DNA of 64,000 bases, taken from Paenibacillus silvestris (GTDB lineage Bacteria; Bacillota; Bacilli; Paenibacillales; NBRC-103111). Made by a program: the position numbers and the translations under genes. Location of the stretch: NCBI RefSeq assembly GCF_009882985.1, contig NZ_WTUZ01000010.1:372352-436351 (forward strand), given 5' to 3'. Positions 8,801 to 15,927 of the stretch are shown piece by piece (position 1 is the first letter of the stretch; the number at the start of each line of letters is the position of its first letter). The notes beneath the pieces were generated by a model. That model did no database searches, was not told where the DNA came from, and was given only the letters and a program-made list of their open reading frames with translations.

Positions 8801-9893
8801 AGGCAATAGGTGCTGTAACTTTCGTAACGATTTCAAAATCACCATCGGCCGGCACATCTCTCAGGAATACATTGTTTTGACTATTGTTATCCTGGTAGAC
8901 ATCCGTAGGCGTCGTATGAATCGTCATTGAACCCGGCGATTGCGTCAAACTCCAATTGCCTTTGCTTTCCTGGAAAATCGACCATGCTGGGTCGAGCACC
9001 TCACTATCAAAGGAATCAACGGTGAACTTCGATAAATCCGGTTCTCCAGGCGTTTGACGGACAGTAACGTTACATTCACTAAGTACTGAGCCATTATCGG
9101 CACTAACAACTCGAATTGTTGCCGTACCTGCTTTCAGTCCTTTCACGGTCAGCATGGTGCTTCCAGTAGCTGTATCTTTACTGTTTTGTGTAACCGCTAC
9201 CACTTCAGGCGCCGTTGAAGTCACCACGACGGTTTTGTTCGTTCCAATCAGTGGTCTGACAGATGCTGTTAAGGAAGCAGATTCTCCAGCACCTAACGTC
9301 ACGGCTTGAGTATCAAGTTGAATACTTGCTACAGGTACAGAAACGTCACTCTTCTCCAGAGGCTCAAGAACGATGTAATCCAGTTGCGCAAAATTCAGTT
9401 TGCTGGTTAATCGGATCTTGTTAGTTCCTGCATGCAGGCTAACATCCATTGATACCGGATTAAAACCTTTCCAACCAAAGTTTTTATAAGTCACCATCTG
9501 ACCCGTACCGCCATTTACGGATACCTCCTGCTGCGCAGAAGCACCTCCGGCAGTGCCATTGTCTGCTACGACAATGAGTGAGTAATCGCCAGCTTCCTTG
9601 ACATCAACCGTGAATTCTACGTAATCTTTCCCAGGTTGATCCAAATGACCGACTACTTTATCTGCTGATGCATTATCAGAAGCAGTTACGATTGCCGAGC
9701 CGCCGAGGAGTGCATGTTCAGCTTCATATTTATATCTTATGACATTCGGAGTGCCAGAAGGCTCTTCCATGGAAGCGCCATATGGGGCAGGCGTTCCGAA
9801 ATTCGGAGTACCGTCTTCCTTCCAAGTAAACTTTTGCGCTCGGACACTGCGATTTCCCCAGCTTCCACCGGAGAATTGATCGGCGTGATACAC
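5886..9893 (-). CDS. Downstream fragment: CBM6, Big, GH43, cohesin, FIVAR, dockerin
   Basis: Largest open stretch after the frameshift (~1,335 residues from GTG 9893; the frame is open further upstream). Residues ~1-48 finish the first GH43 module. CBM6-like ~50-183 (YKYEAEHALLGG). Big-type ~185-280. Concanavalin-like ~283-478. Big2 ~480-560. Concanavalin-like ~563-745. GH43 ~750-1060, with the three acids of the family in IADPFV, EIDAHIY and INEGPF. Cohesin ~1065-1205. FIVAR ~1207-1275. Dockerin ~1278-1335 with two calcium loops (DVNNDGHVAIGDL and DINGDGKVDINDL). Alone it has no signal peptide, so it would stay inside the cell and start mid-domain. An SD-like AGAGG lies 8 nt before the GTG, but real initiation there is doubtful. 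Confidence 0.6.
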   Translation of the reverse strand: MYHADQFSGGSWGNRSVRAQKFTWKEDGTPNFGTPAPYGASMEEPSGTPNVIRYKYEAEHALLGGSAIVTASDNASADKVVGHLDQPGKDYVEFTVDVKEAGDYSLIVVADNGTAGGASAQQEVSVNGGTGQMVTYKNFGWKGFNPVSMDVSLHAGTNKIRLTSKLNFAQLDYIVLEPLEKSDVSVPVASIQLDTQAVTLGAGESASLTASVRPLIGTNKTVVVTSTAPEVVAVTQNSKDTATGSTMLTVKGLKAGTATIRVVSADNGSVLSECNVTVRQTPGEPDLSKFTVDSFDSEVLDPAWSIFQESKGNWSLTQSPGSMTIHTTPTDVYQDNNSQNNVFLRDVPADGDFEIVTKVTAPIALNHQQGGLFVWQDADNFVKLAHVYANGKIIETAYELAGSYKKPGNETAHPGVDTLTLKIKKMGNVYTTYYWDGYEWIQASNPVTANLKNIKVGLFANNIVATNNRIDARFDYFAVRSIQGGVDLDQKKLTLESGKTSQLHNLGASGEEVTWSSSNPEIASVSSSGVVTALSPGRAVIEAVSTSGDFRSQATVTVPNSEPVPEILYTNDFSGSSVEGWSTYEGNWTLSNGEYAVNSGPGYKAVLNSKSFTDFVLEGDVQITSGNEAGFIFRASNAANGPDHVDGYYLGINASTQTAVLGQMSKGQWQELASKKLPILANEWYHLKVVANEDHIQVYVNDNPLNVHGYPKFDLLDASHMATGNIGLRTWNADARFDNIKVSSYHESITGPTYTNSVLPNIADPFVLQHDGKYYLYGTNTSTEANKPRGFKVYTSSDLVNWLEQDELALKQSDSWGTSGFWAPEVVEKDGTFYMYYVVNERLAVATSSSPLGPFVQDVKQPMHLNTPEIDAHIYTDDNGKKYIYFVRFNQGNEIWMAELSEDMKSMKEDTIQFVFRATQDWERSQKQPVASINEGPFMIKHNGTYYLTYSGNHFESPDYGVGYATAPTPMGPWTKYTYNPIMKSNTIVPGAGHHSLIYSPDGTELFMVYHTHFKAGTTEPRKLAIDRVHFVPQASGIDAMEVWGPTITPQLKPSAEQTTEEPAATLKGASSVQAGHSFELMYGLSHLSVTQSIYAQDITVTFDPAKVEFVDAEPSQQGIAIAGKNEISGRVRILLANIGAGSATQAGGGDQLKLRFKAKSSSQPAVIGLTNVIISNGLGEETTLGNVFMSIDIQAGDRAALSAAIASAQAKFDAAVEGNEVNQYPLGSKAVLLSAIDKANSVLNNPNASQQQIDQAATELNISLQAFIDSVNTTHPSDVNNDGHVAIGDLGIVAAAYGKTSNDPNWSEYRKADINGDGKVDINDLAEVARMILN

Positions 9894-11599
9894 GATCCAA
9901 TCCTCTTTGCCGTCAGGCGAAGTCGTGAATGTGTTATGACCAGGCCCGTAGGCTGTCGCACTTTACTGAAAACAGGGCCAGACTTGCTCCAGGATGCAGG
10001 GTTCAATACATTCCCATCCGTATTGCTTAACATGCCGAGTGTGTAATCATCCGTCCAACTGCCGCTCGCGGAATATACGATACATATTTTACCGTCTTTT
10101 TTCAAAATTTCCGGTCCTTCGTTGATATAAGGAGTACCTATACGCTCCCAGGCTTGATCTGGCGTAGAGATTTGAACTCTCGGACCACTGATCATCCAAG
10201 GATTGCTCATGGGAGCGATATAAATGCTTTGCTTCACATTGGCATCGCCTTCCCACCCTGACCATACAAAATATTTGGAATTATCGTCTTTGACAAGAAC
10301 GGTTCCATCAATAGCCCACTTATTCGTACTGTCCGATATTTTACCTTTTAACGTAAACGTCCCTTGCGGATCTTGTGAATCTCCTTCCAGTACATACATC
10401 CTATGATTTTCGTTTGCACCGTCATCTGCTGCAAAGTAGATGTACCATTTGCCATCCAGATATTGCAGCTCGGGCGCCCATAGTTCTTTGGAATAGGGTT
10501 GACCGATTGGAGGCGAATAGACCGTCACTCTGGGGACTGAACCGATATCCTGCAATCTTTTAGCCTTCGAAATCGATATGGACGCATCTCTGTTGGATTT
10601 AACATAGTAATAATACCCATCTTTAAATACAATGCTCGGATCCGCTGAACCACCGCCGCTGTTGGAAACAGGAACGATCGGGTTTTTAAAATAAGCAATG
10701 GCTTGAACCGTCACTTCCGCAGATGCCGTAGCTCCGCCATCCTTAGCGGTTGCGGTAATTGTTGCAAGTCCTTCTCTAACCCCCGTTACAACGCCATTGC
10801 TATCCACAGTTGCTACATCAGAGTTATTGGACTTCCAGGATACTTCCTGATTACTTGCATCAGCCGGCTTAAACTCAGGAACAAGCGTTTCTTTCTCGTC
10901 AACCTTTAACGTGATGGCACTCTGCTTCAGGGAGATAGACTCTACAGCCCTTGCGCCTAGATCCGTAACCTTTAAATTGTCATAGGTCGCATTCGTCCAA
11001 AAGGACCTGACTCCAATAGAGCCCTGAGCAAACGTGGAATCTACAGCACTAAGTACACGATTGCCATCGATGTAGATATCAATATTGCTACCTTTGGCTT
11101 CCACCTTCATACGGTAGACTTTATTTTGTTGAACGGTAAAAGGGGCGGAGGCTAGTTCCTTCCAATTGTTATTCATTTTCCCCAGTTGAACGAGATTATT
11201 TGCTGTAATTCCCGCATAATAGCCTTGCAGATTATCCGCTCCGACACTTGGGTTAGTGACTCTGAAAATGAGTCCAGCATTATCCGAATTAATGCCATCT
11301 TTGAAGGAAATATCGGCTTCATACGCAAAGTTGCTGAAGGTTGTTCCGTTTGCAATGGCCTTGAATCCTGCCCCTTTGCTGGTATGGTAGGCTCCGTCTG
11401 AAGCATTCCAGGAGCCCCCATATGTCGTCCACCCATCTGCACTGAGATCGTTGAAATCATCTTGGTACAAGATTGTTTCCTCTCCTGCGGCCACTACTGC
11501 TTCCGTAGGGGCTGTGAAAGTTAGAACCATGCTGGCAATCAGGGCAGAAGATACCATCTTTTGAAACTTGTTGGATATGCAGTTCAACCTTTTTTTCAA
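9737..11599 (-). CDS. Upstream fragment: signal peptide, Big2 and most of the first GH43
   Basis: The start is TTG 11599, seven nt after GGAGG; the in-frame GTG at 11617 lies upstream of that site. An N-terminal Lys/Arg-rich segment and a hydrophobic core (SSALIASMVLTF) ending near PTEAVVAAG form a secretion signal. Then a concanavalin-like module (~45-210), Big2 (~215-300) and GH43 (~305-550) with the acids in GSADPSIV, WAIDGTVL and INEGPEIL. After residue ~551 the frame is wrong: the last ~70 residues are a Ser/Arg/Leu-rich tail unrelated to the family. The truncated GH43 keeps all three catalytic acids but lacks its last blade, so a secreted, inactive or unstable product is expected. Confidence 0.6.
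   Translation of the reverse strand: MKKRLNCISNKFQKMVSSALIASMVLTFTAPTEAVVAAGEETILYQDDFNDLSADGWTTYGGSWNASDGAYHTSKGAGFKAIANGTTFSNFAYEADISFKDGINSDNAGLIFRVTNPSVGADNLQGYYAGITANNLVQLGKMNNNWKELASAPFTVQQNKVYRMKVEAKGSNIDIYIDGNRVLSAVDSTFAQGSIGVRSFWTNATYDNLKVTDLGARAVESISLKQSAITLKVDEKETLVPEFKPADASNQEVSWKSNNSDVATVDSNGVVTGVREGLATITATAKDGGATASAEVTVQAIAYFKNPIVPVSNSGGGSADPSIVFKDGYYYYVKSNRDASISISKAKRLQDIGSVPRVTVYSPPIGQPYSKELWAPELQYLDGKWYIYFAADDGANENHRMYVLEGDSQDPQGTFTLKGKISDSTNKWAIDGTVLVKDDNSKYFVWSGWEGDANVKQSIYIAPMSNPWMISGPRVQISTPDQAWERIGTPYINEGPEILKKDGKICIVYSASGSWTDDYTLGMLSNTDGNVLNPASWSKSGPVFSKVRQPTGLVITHSRLRLTAKRIGSCITPINSPVEAGEIAVSERKSLLGRKTVLRISERLPHMALPWKSLLALRMS
9955..9964 (-). other. Frameshift site in the GH43 gene
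   Basis: On the minus strand the frame reads AGT AAA GTG CGA, whereas the GH43 continuation needs GCG ACA GCC TAC GGG. The gene is one base short (or two long) at or just before the G of AAAGTGCG. It is not in a long homopolymer, which argues mildly against a simple sequencing slip. Confidence 0.75.
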
Positions 11600-11727
11600 G
11601 CTTCTTCCTCCAGTCACTACCTATATTTCTTCCATCACAAGATACATTATGTAGCAAAAATTCGGAATTGTATTTGCGTTTTCCCGTCTTTTTATTTGTT
11701 TTTACAATTTTTTCGTGCAAAATAGCC

Positions 11728-11757
11728 AAAAAGGAGCCTCGCAGGATTGCGGGCTCC
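11728..11757 (-). terminator. Terminator after the phosphatase gene
   Basis: GGAGCC-CGCA with TGCG-A-GGCTCC (one bulged A, ATCC loop) is followed by TTTTT on the minus strand, 50 bp after the stop codon of the low-molecular-weight phosphatase gene. It separates this unit from the GH43 gene. Confidence 0.85.
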
Positions 11758-11807
11758 GTTGTTCTAAGGCAGAGAACAAATTCATCTCACCTTTATTTCT
11801 ACTGCCT

Positions 11808-12293
11808 TTATGTAAGTTGTTCCTTATCCACAATATACGTAAGTAAACTGGCGCAGCTCTCTTCAACCATTTCAAAAACTTCTTGGAAATTTCCCGTATA
11901 ATACGGATCAGGCACATTTTTATCCTTCCGCTCGGGTGCAAAATCCAATAATTTGTGAATTGACGCGCGCTTCTCAGCCTCTATCGGTTCAGGTGCGAAA
12001 GCAGCTAGATTCTGAACATTACTCTCATCCATGGCGATGATATAAGTAAATTGTACGAAATCATCCGATTTTACCTGTCTCGCTTGCATGCCTTTGTAAT
12101 CAACCTGATTTTTATCTAAAATATCCCTTGTACCTTGGTGTGGCGGATGACCGATATGCCAATCACCTGTACCTGCTGAATCAATGGCAATGACATGTTC
12201 AAGTCCAGCTTGTTTCACCTGGTGACGAAAAACAGCCTCTGCCATAGGAGAACGACAAATATTTCCCAAACATACGAATAAGACCTGGATCAT
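11808..12293 (-). CDS. Low-molecular-weight protein-tyrosine-phosphatase family protein
   Basis: Cytosolic phosphatase of the LMW-PTP/ArsC-like fold, 161 residues as usual for the family. The P-loop is at the extreme N-terminus: C8-LGNIC-R14-S, the C(X)5R signature with nucleophile Cys8. The general acid is the Asp in VPDPYYTG near residue 130, with the usual tyrosine pair. Its ATG overlaps the stop codon of the upstream ABC ATPase by 4 bp, so the two are translationally coupled. The target is unknown; relatives act on phosphotyrosine or phosphoarginine proteins. Confidence 0.9.
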   Translation of the reverse strand: MIQVLFVCLGNICRSPMAEAVFRHQVKQAGLEHVIAIDSAGTGDWHIGHPPHQGTRDILDKNQVDYKGMQARQVKSDDFVQFTYIIAMDESNVQNLAAFAPEPIEAEKRASIHKLLDFAPERKDKNVPDPYYTGNFQEVFEMVEESCASLLTYIVDKEQLT

Positions 12294-13024
12294 ACTTCAC
12301 CAAATATAAGCTTTTTCTCACGCATCGTTAACGATCTAGCAGGGATGTCGAGCACAATTCTACCCTCTGCAACGCCCCAGATACGTGTTGCGAATCGCTC
12401 TGCTAATTCTACCTTATGCAGCGTAGCAATTACACTCATATTCCTATCTTTACATAGTGATTTCAAATCCTGAAGAATGTACTCCGTGGATTTCGGATCG
12501 AGTCCAGAAACTGGCTCATCAGCAACAAGCACTTTAGGTCCAAGGATCAAAGCTTTGGCGATTGCCACACGCTGCTGCTCACCGCCACTAAGCTGACCAA
12601 CCTTCTTGTCCCCTTTATCAAGCAGACCAACCTTTTCTAAATAATCCATGCTGTCTACATGCTCATCTCTGGATGTCATGCCTGTAATAACTCGTAATGG
12701 CGCTTGAAACACTCTGCCCATCATCACATTTTTGACAGCGCTTTTATTTCGATTCAGCGCAGGTTTCTCTTCTAAGAAAGCGAAGTCCTTTCCTAGTTTA
12801 AAGCGCTCCCATGGCCCGGGTTTGGAGATATCATTGGAGTTATAGATCAGCTGGCCGCTTGTCCACTTTTCTTGATGACTGATACAGCGCAGTAAGGTTG
12901 TTTTGCCACTTCCGCTACTTCCAATAACAGCAATAAATTCACCTTGATCTACTTGAAAGCTAACTTGAGAAAGCACTTGATTGTCTGGCGGATATACTTT
13001 ACTTAGATTACGTACGGTAAGCAT
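12290..13024 (-). CDS. Orphan ABC transporter ATP-binding protein, PhnC-like
   Basis: Nucleotide-binding subunit of an ABC importer, 244 residues. Walker A is GSSGSGKTT (~35-43), the signature LSGGEQQR, Walker B VLVADEP followed by SGLDP, and the H-loop His lies in TLHKVE. Spacing and sequence resemble PhnC, the phosphonate/phosphite importer ATPase. No permease or binding protein is next to it; the only partner is the phosphatase it overlaps by 4 bp. It may serve a transporter encoded elsewhere or have a non-transport role. Confidence 0.8.
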   Translation of the reverse strand: MLTVRNLSKVYPPDNQVLSQVSFQVDQGEFIAVIGSSGSGKTTLLRCISHQEKWTSGQLIYNSNDISKPGPWERFKLGKDFAFLEEKPALNRNKSAVKNVMMGRVFQAPLRVITGMTSRDEHVDSMDYLEKVGLLDKGDKKVGQLSGGEQQRVAIAKALILGPKVLVADEPVSGLDPKSTEYILQDLKSLCKDRNMSVIATLHKVELAERFATRIWGVAEGRIVLDIPARSLTMREKKLIFGEV

Positions 13025-13062
13025 GACAATCTCTCCTTCATGTTTCCTATTGGTCCCTTTGG

Positions 13063-13109
13063 AAAAAATCGCCGCTCACATCAAGCTAAGGCCTGAATTG
13101 AGGGCGATT
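13063..13109 (-). terminator. Possible terminator after ricA
   Basis: AATCGCC and GGCGATT pair across a ~29-nt loop and are followed by TTTTTT on the minus strand, 32 bp after the ricA stop. The long loop makes it less certain. Confidence 0.5.
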
Positions 13110-13140
13110 CTCGCTAACCCACGGGAAGTCATCTGTCATC

Positions 13141-13608
13141 TTAGTCACAAGATGTCGGTGCTTCTGAAGTTCCTGCTTCTACATTGATTTTATCAGAAAT
13201 CGTATCACGAATGACCGACATCACCAGCTGTAGTAAATAGTTAATGTCATCTTGTGTTTGTTTGAACTCACTTACAATTGGAATTCCGTCTAATTCATCT
13301 TGCAGAACTTCAATCTCATTCTCAATCTTTTGAACCATTTTCTCATTTTTAAATGTCTGGAACGCAACAATCTCTTTTTGTTTCTTTTTGATGGAGCCAA
13401 TTAAAACTTGAATATCCGGGTTTGTAGCGATTTGCTTCTCAGCCTTTTGGTAGAACTGTACTTCATTCGAAGTAGTCAACAAAGTAGCCAGTTCTTTGGC
13501 TTTGTCCAAAATATCTTCGCGAACGATCATTTCCGTATTCGTAAATTCCTCAACTTTAAAAGCATGAGGCTGGTTATCATGTTGGTGATCACATTGGGAC
13601 ACTTTCAT
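13141..13608 (-). CDS. ricA: RicA (YmcA), subunit of the RicAFT RNA-processing/sporulation complex
   Basis: Member of the YlbF/YmcA family of small helical proteins. In B. subtilis RicA, RicF (YlbF) and RicT (YaaT) form a cluster-bearing complex that promotes RNase Y-dependent mRNA maturation, biofilm formation, competence and sporulation. The helical core spans ~25-135 (ILDKAKELATLLTTSNEVQF, then the heptad-like IKKKQKEIVAFQ). Cysteines sit at both ends: CDHQH at residues 6-10 and the penultimate SCD. They are candidates for cluster ligands. It lies 29 bp after miaB in the same order as in B. subtilis. The start ATG 13608 has AGGAGTG upstream. Confidence 0.85.
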   Translation of the reverse strand: MKVSQCDHQHDNQPHAFKVEEFTNTEMIVREDILDKAKELATLLTTSNEVQFYQKAEKQIATNPDIQVLIGSIKKKQKEIVAFQTFKNEKMVQKIENEIEVLQDELDGIPIVSEFKQTQDDINYLLQLVMSVIRDTISDKINVEAGTSEAPTSCD

Positions 13609-13637
13609 TCACACTCCTATCTATATTAAGAAAGATA

Positions 13638-15119
13638 TTAAATGGATAATTTCAAGGGCTTCTGAACAATTTCACCCTTCAAAATCCATGTTTGCGCATG
13701 CGTCACTTGTACATCGATCATTTGCCCGATTAGCTCTTTGGAACCGGTGAAATGAATCAACTTGTTCGTTCGTGTGCGCCCGGCAAGGACATCAGCGTTA
13801 TTCTTACTTTCGCCTTCAACGAGTACTTCGACCGTTTGTCCAAGCAATTTCTCGTTACTCGCTTTACTGTGAGCATTCACGAGCTCATTCAAACGATACA
13901 AGCGCTGTTTCTTTACTTCCATCGGAACATTATCTTCCATTCCAGCAGCAGGTGTGCCTTCGCGCGGCGAATAAATGAATGTAAACGCGAAATCGAATCC
14001 TACTTCTTCGTATAAAGACATTGTTTCATCGAACTGCTCATCGGTCTCCCCAGGGAAACCAACGATTATATCCGTAGTCAGGACGACATCCGGCATCGTC
14101 GCTTTAATTTTGCTGGCTAGCTGCAAATAATGCTCTCTGGAATACTTTCTGCTCATCCGTTTCAGCACTTCGGTATTCCCGGCTTGTACTGGCAGATGAA
14201 TATGTTCGACTAAATTGCCCCGTTTGCCTAAAACTTCGATCAAGTCGTCATCAAAATCTCTTGGATGCGAAGTTGTAAATCGAATCCTTGGAACGTCAAT
14301 TTTACGGATATCATCCATCAAATTAGCGAAGGAGTAAGTAATATCTTCAAAGTCTTTGCCATAAGCATTGACGTTTTGTCCAAGCAACGTAATTTCTTGA
14401 AACCCTTGATGTGCTAGATCCCTCACTTCAGCAAGTACATCCTGCGGTCTGCGACTTCTCTCTTTGCCGCGTGTATAGGGAACGATGCAGTATGTACAGA
14501 ATTTGTCGCAGCCGAACATGATGTTCACCCAAGCACGGATTCCTTCCCGCTTCTTCGGTAAGTTTTCGACAATGTCGCCTTCTTTGGACCATACTTCAAC
14601 AACCATTTCTTTGTTGTAGAAAGCATCTTTCAATAAGCCAGGCAAACGATGAATGTTGTGTGTTCCAAAAATCAAGTCAACAAAAGCATGCTTCTGCATA
14701 ATCCGATTGACGACAGCTTCTTCTTGCGACATGCAGCCACAAACCCCAAGAACAAGTCCTGGCTTCTGTGCTTTAAGAGCCTTCAAGTGTCCTAGCTCAC
14801 CGAACACTTTATCCTCCGCATTTTCGCGGATCGCACAAGTATTCAACAGAATGACATCTGCTTGGTACTTGTCTTCCGTCGTCTGATAACCCATTTGTTC
14901 AAGCAAGCCCCTCATTACTTCTGTATCATGCTCATTCATCTGGCATCCGTAAGTGCGAATCAAATAATATTTATCTTTGCCGAACCCCTGCATGTCCTCA
15001 GGGATATGGAAGTCATAGTGAACGGCGATTTCTTCTTTTCCGCGCTTCTTAGCATCTGACAGTGAAGGAGGCTGAAAATATTGAGAATAATCCTTGTCGG
15101 ATTTCACTTGGTTAGCCAC
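13638..15119 (-). CDS. miaB: MiaB, tRNA-2-methylthio-N6-dimethylallyladenosine synthase
   Basis: Radical-SAM methylthiotransferase that adds the 2-methylthio group to i6A37 of tRNAs reading UNN codons. The N-terminal domain has the three cluster cysteines ([24 protein letters not shown]). The radical-SAM domain has CDKFCTYC near residue 205. A C-terminal TRAM domain starts around 425. Length 493, normal for the family. The start is GTG 15119 after TAGGAGG. It heads the miaB-ricA unit. Confidence 0.95.
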   Translation of the reverse strand: MANQVKSDKDYSQYFQPPSLSDAKKRGKEEIAVHYDFHIPEDMQGFGKDKYYLIRTYGCQMNEHDTEVMRGLLEQMGYQTTEDKYQADVILLNTCAIRENAEDKVFGELGHLKALKAQKPGLVLGVCGCMSQEEAVVNRIMQKHAFVDLIFGTHNIHRLPGLLKDAFYNKEMVVEVWSKEGDIVENLPKKREGIRAWVNIMFGCDKFCTYCIVPYTRGKERSRRPQDVLAEVRDLAHQGFQEITLLGQNVNAYGKDFEDITYSFANLMDDIRKIDVPRIRFTTSHPRDFDDDLIEVLGKRGNLVEHIHLPVQAGNTEVLKRMSRKYSREHYLQLASKIKATMPDVVLTTDIIVGFPGETDEQFDETMSLYEEVGFDFAFTFIYSPREGTPAAGMEDNVPMEVKKQRLYRLNELVNAHSKASNEKLLGQTVEVLVEGESKNNADVLAGRTRTNKLIHFTGSKELIGQMIDVQVTHAQTWILKGEIVQKPLKLSI

Positions 15120-15185
15120 TTTCGTTCCTCCTACGAGTTTGCGTTGGTAAAACTTACGTAATTCACAAATAATTACGCAACTTTT

Positions 15186-15215
15186 ATTATAACATCACAT
15201 GCCTATTTAGTACAA
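15186..15215 (-). promoter_or_regulatory. Putative promoter of miaB-ricA
   Basis: A perfect TATAAT (15186-15191) with TTGTAC 18 nt upstream on the minus strand. Between it and the gene lies an inverted repeat, CGTAATT-N7-AATTACG (15157-15177), which could be an operator or leader hairpin. Confidence 0.45.
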
Positions 15216-15263
15216 AAGGAAATTGGTATGACGGTGTACAACCGTCCAAATAGCTTTCTTGAT

Positions 15264-15833
15264 CTAGTCAAGAATTTCTGCTACATCTCCTGTTTTGACA
15301 CCCGCTGCATTTCCCTCATCCGTGTCAATGTGCATGTCCAAAGCAAACTGTTCGGATACGCGGGCAACTACATTTTCAAAAATCAACGGTCTTTCGCCAT
15401 TTACTTTGACGCGCAGCAATTGTTTATCTTGAATGCCCCATTTGTCTGCATCTGATGTGTGGAAATGGATATGTCTGGCTGCTACAATCACACCTTGCTC
15501 AAGTTCTACTTCACCTGCTGGGCCAATTACGCGGAGACCAGGTGTTTGGTCGATATGGCCTGATTCACGTACCGGCGGGTTAACACCTAATGAAAAGGCA
15601 TCTGTGCGTGAAATTTCAATTTGGGTAAATGGTCGTGCTGGACCGAGAATTCTCACTTTCTCCATCTTGTTTTTAGGCCCAACGATCGTCACTGTTTCTT
15701 GGGCTGCAAATTGGCCAGGCTGTGAGAGCTCTTTAAATTCCTTCAGCTCGTACCCTTCTCCGAACAAAATGGCAATATGCGCCTCAGATAGGTGAATATG
15801 TCTAGCTGATACTCCAACGGGAACTGTTTTCAT
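15264..15833 (-). CDS. pduL: PduL-type phosphate acyltransferase (phosphotransacylase)
   Basis: Interconverts acyl-CoA plus phosphate with acyl-phosphate plus CoA (acetyl or propanoyl). 189 residues forming the two PduL barrels, each with the metal-binding His pair: SARHIHLSEAH at ~8-19 and AARHIHFHTSDA at ~121-132. There is no N-terminal encapsulation extension and no microcompartment shell gene nearby, so it is probably a soluble cytosolic enzyme. It follows korAB on the same strand after a terminator, so acyl-CoA from that enzyme could be turned into acyl-phosphate for ATP synthesis; this link is inference. Confidence 0.92.
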   Translation of the reverse strand: MKTVPVGVSARHIHLSEAHIAILFGEGYELKEFKELSQPGQFAAQETVTIVGPKNKMEKVRILGPARPFTQIEISRTDAFSLGVNPPVRESGHIDQTPGLRVIGPAGEVELEQGVIVAARHIHFHTSDADKWGIQDKQLLRVKVNGERPLIFENVVARVSEQFALDMHIDTDEGNAAGVKTGDVAEILD

Positions 15834-15881
15834 GCGATATCATCCTTTGAATTAGTATAGTTGTCAGTATTGCCGCTCAGC

Positions 15882-15914
15882 AAAAAGGGCATACGGATTA
15901 TCTCCATATGCCCT
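15882..15914 (-). terminator. Terminator after korB
   Basis: GGGCATATGGA pairs with TCCGTATGCCC (one G-T pair) around a 5-nt loop, followed by TTTTT, 14 bp after the korB stop codon. Confidence 0.9.
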
Positions 15915-15927
15915 CAAGGTCAACCCA

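Larger units (their letters stand above)
5886..11599 (-). pseudogene. Secreted modular GH43 enzyme gene, split by a frameshift
   Basis: The two overlapping reading frames at 9737-11599 and 5886-9893 together encode one protein of about 1,900 residues. The upstream frame leaves the GH43 fold after SGPVFSK, and the matching continuation (ATAYGPGHNTF, then DGKEDWIVYHADQ) is one base away in the other frame. Module order in the repaired reading: signal peptide, concanavalin-like module, Big2, GH43, CBM6-like, Big, concanavalin-like module, Big2, second concanavalin-like module, second GH43, cohesin, FIVAR, dockerin. Such enzymes cut arabinose- or xylose-containing plant polymers outside the cell. 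As written the gene cannot make the whole enzyme: either a true mutation or a one-base sequencing/assembly error. Confidence 0.85.

Noticed and set aside
9893-9893. GTG 9893 as a true start of an independent GH43 protein
   Set aside because: There is an SD-like AGAGG, but the protein would begin in the middle of a GH43 fold and lack a signal peptide.
11702-11941. 79-codon minus-strand ORF after the phosphatase
   Set aside because: Overlaps the phosphatase 3' end in another frame and runs through its terminator.
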